Assembly: GCA_009192285.1 (NCBI GenBank)
Contig: WBVU01000012.1
Span: 1,860,001 to 1,924,000 of the forward strand
Length of the DNA: 64,000 nt
Source of the DNA: Morchella semilibera
Taxonomy: Eukaryota > Ascomycota > Pezizomycetes > Pezizales > Morchellaceae
Reading direction: 5' to 3'
A program made the position numbers and the translations under genes. Below the pieces are notes generated by a model. It ran no database searches, was not told the origin of the DNA, and saw only the letters and a program-made list of their open reading frames with translations. This document shows positions 58,789-64,000 of the stretch, piece after piece. Position 1 is the first letter of the stretch, and each line of letters begins with the position of its first letter.

Positions 58789-59724
58789 CTACGACATCCC
58801 CCCTAGAGCCCTGACGATACCCATCGCCGCCGCGGCCGCCACTCCCCCGACCACCACCATCTCCACCCCCCCCCTCACAACCCTCGCCCACTCCCACCCA
58901 GCCCTCTCCTCCTCCTCCTCCTCCTCCTCCTCCCCCGCCACAACGGCTGCCGCCGCCCCCCCACCACCAACCAACACCGTCTTCCCGCCCCCAAACACAA
59001 ACAGACACACCACCATGACCACCACGCTCCACCGCAGCCCCACCAGCACTTCCCCCCTATCCACAAACACATACGGCACCAACGGCACAAACCCGCCAAA
59101 GAAGTACCCCGCCGCGATAGTCACAGCACTCGACACCGGCGTCCTCCCGCCCTCCTCCGCCTCCGCCTCCACCCCATGCAAGAAACGCATCAAGAACCCG
59201 ACCAGGGCCTCCTCCTCCCCCCGCGCAACAAGACACTCAACAACGGGCTCGACGGCCTCCTCGGGAAGAGCATACGGCGCGAACACGCGCCTGACGAGCG
59301 CCGCGACCCGGTCCGCCGGGGCAGTGTGTACGAGCGCCGCCGTCGCGCGGCGGGTATTTTCGCGGAACTGGGCCTCGCCGCGGCCAGCAAGCCACCCGCC
59401 GAGACCCATGGAGATGCTGCCGGCGATGAGTTCGGCCAGGCCGCCATAGAGCACCACGCGCGTGTCGTTGAAGGCGGAGAGGCCGGCCGTGAGGGCGAAG
59501 GGGACGGTCAGGCCGTCTGAGAGGCCGATAGTGAGGTCGGAGAGGACGCGGGGGTCCAGGTATGGCGACGTTTTGGCGGCGGTGGGGGTTTCGCTGCTGG
59601 TGGTGCCGTAGGTTTTGAGGGCGGGGGTGTTGGTGTTGGTGTTTGTGTTGGTTGGGAGGAGGGGGGGAGTGGCGTTAGAGGGTTTTGAGGGGAAGAGGAG
59701 GTGCTTGAGGAAGACGAGAACCAT
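58789..59724 (-). CDS. CCC1/VIT1-family vacuolar iron/manganese transporter
   Basis: A single exon of 311 residues with ATG at 59724. The family signature is in the first span: DLTIGLSDGLTVPFALTAGL, followed by GGLAELIAGSISMGLGGWLA, the two conserved VIT1 segments carrying the membrane Asp/Met residues used for metal transport. A cytosolic metal-binding loop rich in Glu (EEEALVGFLMRFLHGVEAEAEE) follows, then SSAVTIAAGYFFGGFVPLVPY and a C-terminal pair of spans. A GC-rich low-complexity insertion (GGGGAAAAVV, then a Glu run) lies between the last spans. Yeast Ccc1 loads iron and manganese into the vacuole, and this protein should do the same. Confidence 0.92.
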   Translation of the reverse strand: MVLVFLKHLLFPSKPSNATPPLLPTNTNTNTNTPALKTYGTTSSETPTAAKTSPYLDPRVLSDLTIGLSDGLTVPFALTAGLSAFNDTRVVLYGGLAELIAGSISMGLGGWLAGRGEAQFRENTRRATAALVHTAPADRVAALVRRVFAPYALPEEAVEPVVECLVARGEEEALVGFLMRFLHGVEAEAEEGGRTPVSSAVTIAAGYFFGGFVPLVPYVFVDRGEVLVGLRWSVVVMVVCLFVFGGGKTVLVGGGGAAAAVVAGEEEEEEEEERAGWEWARVVRGGVEMVVVGGVAAAAAMGIVRALGGMS

Positions 59725-60207
59725 TGCTGCTATAGCTGTGGTTCAATTGGTTCTGTAGAGGTAGTATGTATGTGAGTATGAGTGAGTGAGGGTATCGTGA
59801 CTTTATATTGACCATATAGCAATTGAAGCAGAAGGAATTGAGGATATTATAGAGTGTCCTAGTATCTTCTTCTTCTTCTAAGAATGTATGTACCTTCTTC
59901 ACAGTTTCCACCCCTTGCCTGGTGCCGATAGCTTCCCAGAGCGGTAAAGAGACCTTTCCGGTTCTTTATAGAAGAAAAAGAAAAAAGAACCCCTACGTCA
60001 GTGCCAAGGGCAGAGGCTCTGGTTTGGCCAATCAGGATTGAGGTATTTGTAATTGGTGGGGAAGATATCACATCACAGTGGAGAGATGATGTAGAGAAGT
60101 AGTGTCGTTGTATTGATTCCCTATGATGTGATTGAATAATTGTGGTATACGTAGCTACATCTACTCACAGCTACAAACACCAACAGCCCTAAGAACACAC
60201 TCCCTCA
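59725..60207. other. Intergenic spacer
   Basis: Short promoter region of the CCC1-like gene. No other feature is recognised. Confidence 0.55.
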
Positions 60208-60507
60208 CTAAGAACACCCCTCCCGCTTCGCATACTCCTCCTCGATCCTCTCCTCGTACAGTCTGTCTGCCTCTTCCCTGATCCTCTCTTGGTACAATCT
60301 CTCTGCCTCCTCCTCCCTCTCCTCGTCCGTCATCTCCCGCCTCCCCTTCGCGTGGTCCCCCCCACCACTGTTAGAGGAGCGGTGGGGCTCGCTGCCGACC
60401 TGGTGGTTACTACCGCTGGTGAGGGGCGTGGAGGTCACGTTTGCAGGCGAGGACTGGGCCTCGGTGGGGGAGGGCTTCTCGTTGGTGGTGAAGAGGGGGA
60501 TGGGCAT
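60208..60507 (-). CDS. Small acidic helical protein, unrecognised
   Basis: 99 residues from the ATG at 60507. The frame stays open further upstream but only with a TTG start and through a tandem repeat. The N-terminal half is Ser/Thr/Pro/Asn-rich. The C-terminal half is a highly charged helix (MTDEEREEEAERLYQER) in which [EI]EEADRLYEERI-type units repeat with a period of about 11-13 residues, fitting a coiled coil. No catalytic motif is present and the function is unknown. Confidence 0.5.
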   Translation of the reverse strand: MPIPLFTTNEKPSPTEAQSSPANVTSTPLTSGSNHQVGSEPHRSSNSGGGDHAKGRREMTDEEREEEAERLYQERIREEADRLYEERIEEEYAKREGCS

Positions 60508-60538
60508 GTTTGTGGTGTAGTAGTTATAATGCGGTGTG

Positions 60539-60695
60539 ATGTGATCTGGAGAGTTGTAGATATTCAGTCCTGGGTAGTGATGCAATGTGAGTGTAGATAT
60601 TCACTCCTGGGCAGTGATGCGATGTGATCTAGAGAGTTGTGAATATTCAGAGTGATGTGAGAGTTTTAGATATTCAGTCCTGGGCAGTGATAGAG
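60539..60695 (+). repeat. Imperfect tandem repeat, about four units
   Basis: Units of roughly 35-50 bp share AGATATTCAGTCCTGGGCAG followed by TGATG and a GTGAT/GAGAGTT segment, with small insertions and deletions between copies. Confidence 0.75.
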
Positions 60696-60861
60696 AGTCT
60701 TGAGCCTAGGTTTGATGCTTGTTTGCACGGTGATGTTTATAATTGCGGGCCAGTGGCAACTGCATACGTCATGTGTGGCGCCCCCTCCCCTCCCCCACAA
60801 GGGTGTTCAGCTACGCCACACCCACTACCTGATATTGTCGTGGAGTGCCCAGTGCGGTGGG

Positions 60862-60878
60862 CGAGTGATATTTTGTGA
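60862..60878 (+). repeat. CGAGTGA-N6-RTGA motif, copy 17
   Basis: The central six bases are TATTTT and the end is GTGA. Confidence 0.8.
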
Positions 60879-61340
60879 TGGTGTTGGTAATGAGTATCTG
60901 CATCTTGGCCTGAGCGAGTGTTTGCTTCGTGCACACACCGTAATAATAACCACACACCGTGCACACTTCCTCGAAACATGGCATGCGGAGGTGGTGATGG
61001 TATGGAGCTGCATGTTCTGTAGGCAGCTTGGCGATATGACCGCTAGACTCCATCCGGAACGTATGTAGACTTTGTTCTGTGCTCTGCTCCTCTCTTCCAT
61101 TGCCATATGTAGGACTGACCTAACGAGGAGAAGGGGGGTACCAGCTGCATGTATCTGTTCCTGCTCTAACGGCCTCTGTCTCTACCAACTACAGGGGAGG
61201 GGTTACTGTAGTCTCGTCCCCAGACTGTCGCGCAGCAGGACAAGCTACGGACTGAATCAACATCTCCACGATGCTACTCCCTGCCCCGGCCAGGCATAGG
61301 TCCATCTGGCAAGAAGATGCGGAAAAAAGAAAAAAGTTAG

Positions 61341-61411
61341 TCCTCCAGGGGTAGGGATCGAACCCACCCCCATGCGCGGCTGGGTAACCTCTCCACCACG
61401 ACCACCCCATT
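61341..61411 (-). other. tRNA-like sequence with Pol III terminator
   Basis: On the minus strand a perfect B box (GGTTCGATCCC, 61354-61364) sits in a five-pair T stem with one G-U. An A-box-like TGGTCGTGGTGG lies upstream at tRNA spacing, and T runs at 61323-61335 would end Pol III transcription. The acceptor stem pairs over only about five positions, including G-U pairs. It is a decayed tRNA or a SINE head, not a confident tRNA gene. Confidence 0.4.
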
Positions 61412-62020
61412 TCCACCCCCCCACAACCATGGTAACCTTCTTTGCGCTTTAACCCAACCCGCATATACAACTACCACCACACTACATGTATACAGCCCTG
61501 CTTAATCGCAGCAAGAGTAAATTCCTTTATTCCTTTAAACCACCGGGTCACGTAAAACACACACTTGATATAGCTCTGCCAGGCTCTGTATATATACGGC
61601 CCTGTTGATTACCAGTGGGCCCTGATAACTGCTACTTACATGTATTTATTGATCCTTAGCTACAACGCGCTCTGGTTTACATAGCGGAGCCCAGACCACG
61701 GGTGGCGTTATTCACACCTAACCCATAGCCGGATACCTGGATGGACCTCAAGCTTGCCCTCCACAAAAAGACGAAAAAAGAAAAAAAAAGAAAAAAAAAG
61801 AAAGAAAAAAGACGGACCCACACCGCCCTGCAGATCAACTCAAAATATAAGCTGATCCATGAGCTCTCCCCAATTACAATTCCAGTCCGCCACCCCCGCC
61901 CAACATCCAATCCACTCCCTGTGAACATATTCGAAACGTACCTGCAGATATGTCCGTCAACATGATTGTCGGTGTCTCCCATCCCACCCCCCACGAGCTG
62001 AATACTGATGTTGGTTGCAG

Positions 62021-62983
62021 GCTGGCCCGATAGCGGGTATCGTCACTTGCCTCATGTTCTACCCGTTCGACACGATCAAGACACGCCTGCAGTCGCCCGA
62101 GTACCGCCGTGCAGCCCAGGCGGGGGTCCAGCGGATACGTCTTCAAGGGTTGTACCAGGTATATATACTCCCCCCAGAGCACCGTACATAGCTAACAAGC
62201 AAATCTCCCAGGGAGTCGGGCCCATAGTCTTGGCCACATTACCAGCCTGTAAGACCCCCCGTGAGCATAATTACACCGCTGAGGTGAACCACAGCTGACA
62301 AACCACACACAGCGGCGACCTTCTTCACAGCCTACCAGAAGAGCAAAGAGCTCCTGCGCCAGTCCGCCCCCTCCCTCCCCAGCCCCGTCATCAACTGCGG
62401 CAGCTCCTGCATCGCCGAGATGCTCGCCTCGGCCGTCGCCACCCCCGCCGAGGTGATCAAGCAAAACGCTCAAGTCCTCACCAGCAAAGGCGCCACCACC
62501 AGCAGCAGCCTGCAAGCGCTGCGCCTGGTCGGGCGAAACCCCAGGAACCTCTGGCGCGGGTACACGCTCCTCGCGGGGCGCAACCTCCCGTTCATCGCCA
62601 TCCAGTTCCCCATCTACGAGGAGCTGAAGCTGCTCCTTGGGTCTGACGGCGGCGGCGGCGGCGGTTGGCGGGAGATGGGGCGGATCACGGCGGTGGCGGC
62701 GATGGTGTCGGGCGGGGTTGCGGCGTGTCTGACGACGCCGATCGATGTGGTCAAGACGCGGGTGATGCTGTCGGCGGGGGATGTCGGCAGGAGGAGGCGC
62801 CTGGGCGCCGTGGAGACGTTCAGGGGCGTGTGGAGGGCTGAGGGCGTCAGGGGCGTGTTTAGGGGCGGGGCGCTGAGGACCGTGTGGACGGCGATTGGCA
62901 GCGGGGTGTATTTGGCGCTGTATGAGAGCTTGGTGGCATATGCGGGGGAGAGAAAGGCGTTGGAGACTAGGATCGATATCTAG
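62021..62983 (+). CDS. Mitochondrial carrier, S-adenosylmethionine-carrier-like (5' end not placed)
   Basis: Three exons (62021-62158, 62212-62248, 62313-62983) give 281 residues from the first placed splice acceptor. All three carrier signatures are present: PFDTIKTRLQSPE (repeat 1), PAEVIKQNAQ (repeat 2) and PIDVVKTRVM (repeat 3), each a P-x-[DE]-x-x-[KR] motif after a hydrophobic span. The PAEVIKQ form and the TRLQSPEYR loop resemble the yeast SAM carrier Pet8. It would import S-adenosylmethionine, or a related solute, across the inner mitochondrial membrane. The start exon must join at phase 0; a GTGAAC donor at 61920 is one weak candidate. Confidence 0.85.
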
Positions 62984-64000
62984 AGCTGTATAGTTGCGGA
63001 ATGTGTATTTAGACTTGGACATTGATAGAACTTTTTAATTATCTGTATACGAATGTAATTGGAATAAAATTCTGAAGGGGGAGTTAGTAAATACATACTG
63101 TTATGTGTTTTTAGATTTCCCACGATCATCATTGACCACACATGCATCCTACAGACTAGGTTTTTTCCTTTTATCCATCATATATATCCTGCCCGCATAT
63201 ATATCCTACCCGCATACCGTCGACGGATTGCCAGCCAGCCGGACGTTCTTAGGTACACATGTATGCAAAACACACCCAAGCCAGGGCCGAAAGACACGGT
63301 CATGGATCAGTGCGTACTGGTTCCTGGACCTATGCTCTCTGCTCCAAGGGTACCACCACCACCACCACCGACAGCAGCATATGCCAGGAAGCAAGGACAC
63401 CCACCTCTGCCCATAATCCCATTCTGGCACAAAACCGCGCGCGCCGTAGATCCTCCGACCCCCCAACACGTGCACCCTAGTAGCAGTATACGCCCGTGCC
63501 GCAATACCAGCGATTACATACAAGCTTCGGATTCCCGGCCCCCCCTCTAACAGGCTGCGCTGCTGACCACATCCTCATTCCAGAAGTAAGAAATATGACA
63601 TATCGGGACCCAGTTAATATGTAACTGTGATTAGTCAGCAGTGTCAATGATCGCAGCAGCCTGTTGGCTTAACGGACGGATGTGACTGCAGATTGCGGGT
63701 GTGGGATGAGTGAGATTTTATGATTGGGGTTGAGGGCCAAAATGGCAGCAGGATACTTAGCCAAGAACGCGCGGGGGTCAGAGGATATGCCAGGTGGTTG
63801 GGTTCAAAATGTTTTTAGTAGAGGGCTATTAACTTACACATTCCACGGGAATGGGCTGCAGAAATGACTGTTTTAACATTCAGTGAGGGACACAGCCAGA
63901 AAAATGTACCAGCGCCTGCTGCATTTATAGATTACCAGGTATGGAACGCATACAAAAGAGCTCATGAGTAACAGTTATGTACCCCCCACTACAAGCCCCA
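62984..64000. other. Intergenic spacer to window end
   Basis: No gene is supported. TGAGTGA-GATTTT-ATGA at 63707-63723 is a one-mismatch relative of the 17-mer motif. A CCA run lies near 63351-63370. Confidence 0.5.

Larger units (their letters stand above)
60508..62020. other. Intergenic spacer
   Basis: Contains a tandem repeat, one CGAGTGA-N6-RTGA motif, TACATGTA near 61485 and 61638, a minus-strand tRNA-like element and an A-rich stretch at 61770-61810. The first exon of the mitochondrial carrier must lie in the last few hundred bases but could not be fixed. Confidence 0.5.

Noticed and set aside
62192-63022. 276-codon minus-strand frame
   Set aside because: Opposite the mitochondrial carrier exon; Arg/His/Pro-rich shadow.
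1-64000. CRISPR arrays, rRNA genes, intact LTR or DNA transposons
   Set aside because: No regularly spaced identical repeats, no rRNA-like blocks and no transposase, integrase or reverse transcriptase motifs were seen.

Overview
The window is nuclear DNA of a filamentous ascomycete. Genes carry short introns (about 37-130 bp) with GTAAGT-like donors, CTAAC/CTAAT branch points and YAG acceptors. The proteins are typical fungal ones: a mitochondrial branched-chain aminotransferase, a fungal secreted protein, a Clr5-domain protein, a chitin deacetylase, a CCC1-type transporter and a monocarboxylate-type MFS permease. Gene density is low (about 18 genes in 64 kb) with long AT-rich or simple-repeat spacers, which would fit a Pezizomycete; that placement is an inference. 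All exon joins were made by eye from splice signals, reading frame and protein-family continuity.

Layout. 1-8 kb: 3' end of an unknown gene, branched-chain aminotransferase, a secreted protein, and a kinase-like protein on the minus strand, with a tRNA-derived repeat in the spacer. 10.5-12.4 kb: a paraoxonase/arylesterase-like membrane protein, then a lone fragment of a Slh1-type RNA helicase. 13.6-18 kb: a Clr5-domain gene and fold-back inverted repeats. 18.1-20.7 kb (minus): a fused alpha+beta succinyl-CoA-ligase-type enzyme with two single-base frame breaks. 21.5-26.8 kb: a conserved small protein, the complex I ESSS subunit and a small cysteine-rich surface protein. 29.3-33.1 kb: two unrecognised multi-exon genes. 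35.4-37.9 kb: a three-AT-hook nuclear protein. 43-43.8 kb: a secreted chitin deacetylase. 47-49 kb: a gene built from four phase-0 repeat exons leading into a GIY-YIG-like domain. 53-63 kb: a single-span cell-wall-sensor-like protein, an MFS permease, a CCC1/VIT1 transporter, a small acidic protein and a mitochondrial carrier. The genes do not form an obvious pathway cluster.

The most unusual signal is not a gene. A bipartite 17-mer, CGAGTGA-N6-RTGA, occurs 17 times across the window on both strands, always outside the coding exons I could model. Of the 21 CGAGTGA heptamers I found on the two strands, 17 carry RTGA at exactly the same spacing, while flanks and the central six bases are not conserved. 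That is the pattern of a protein-binding site, not of a transposon family. A second non-coding signal is the palindrome TACATGTA, with about 27 copies where about one is expected. Several genes also have first or internal coding exons of only 8-10 nt, and one intron appears to be of the GC-AG type.
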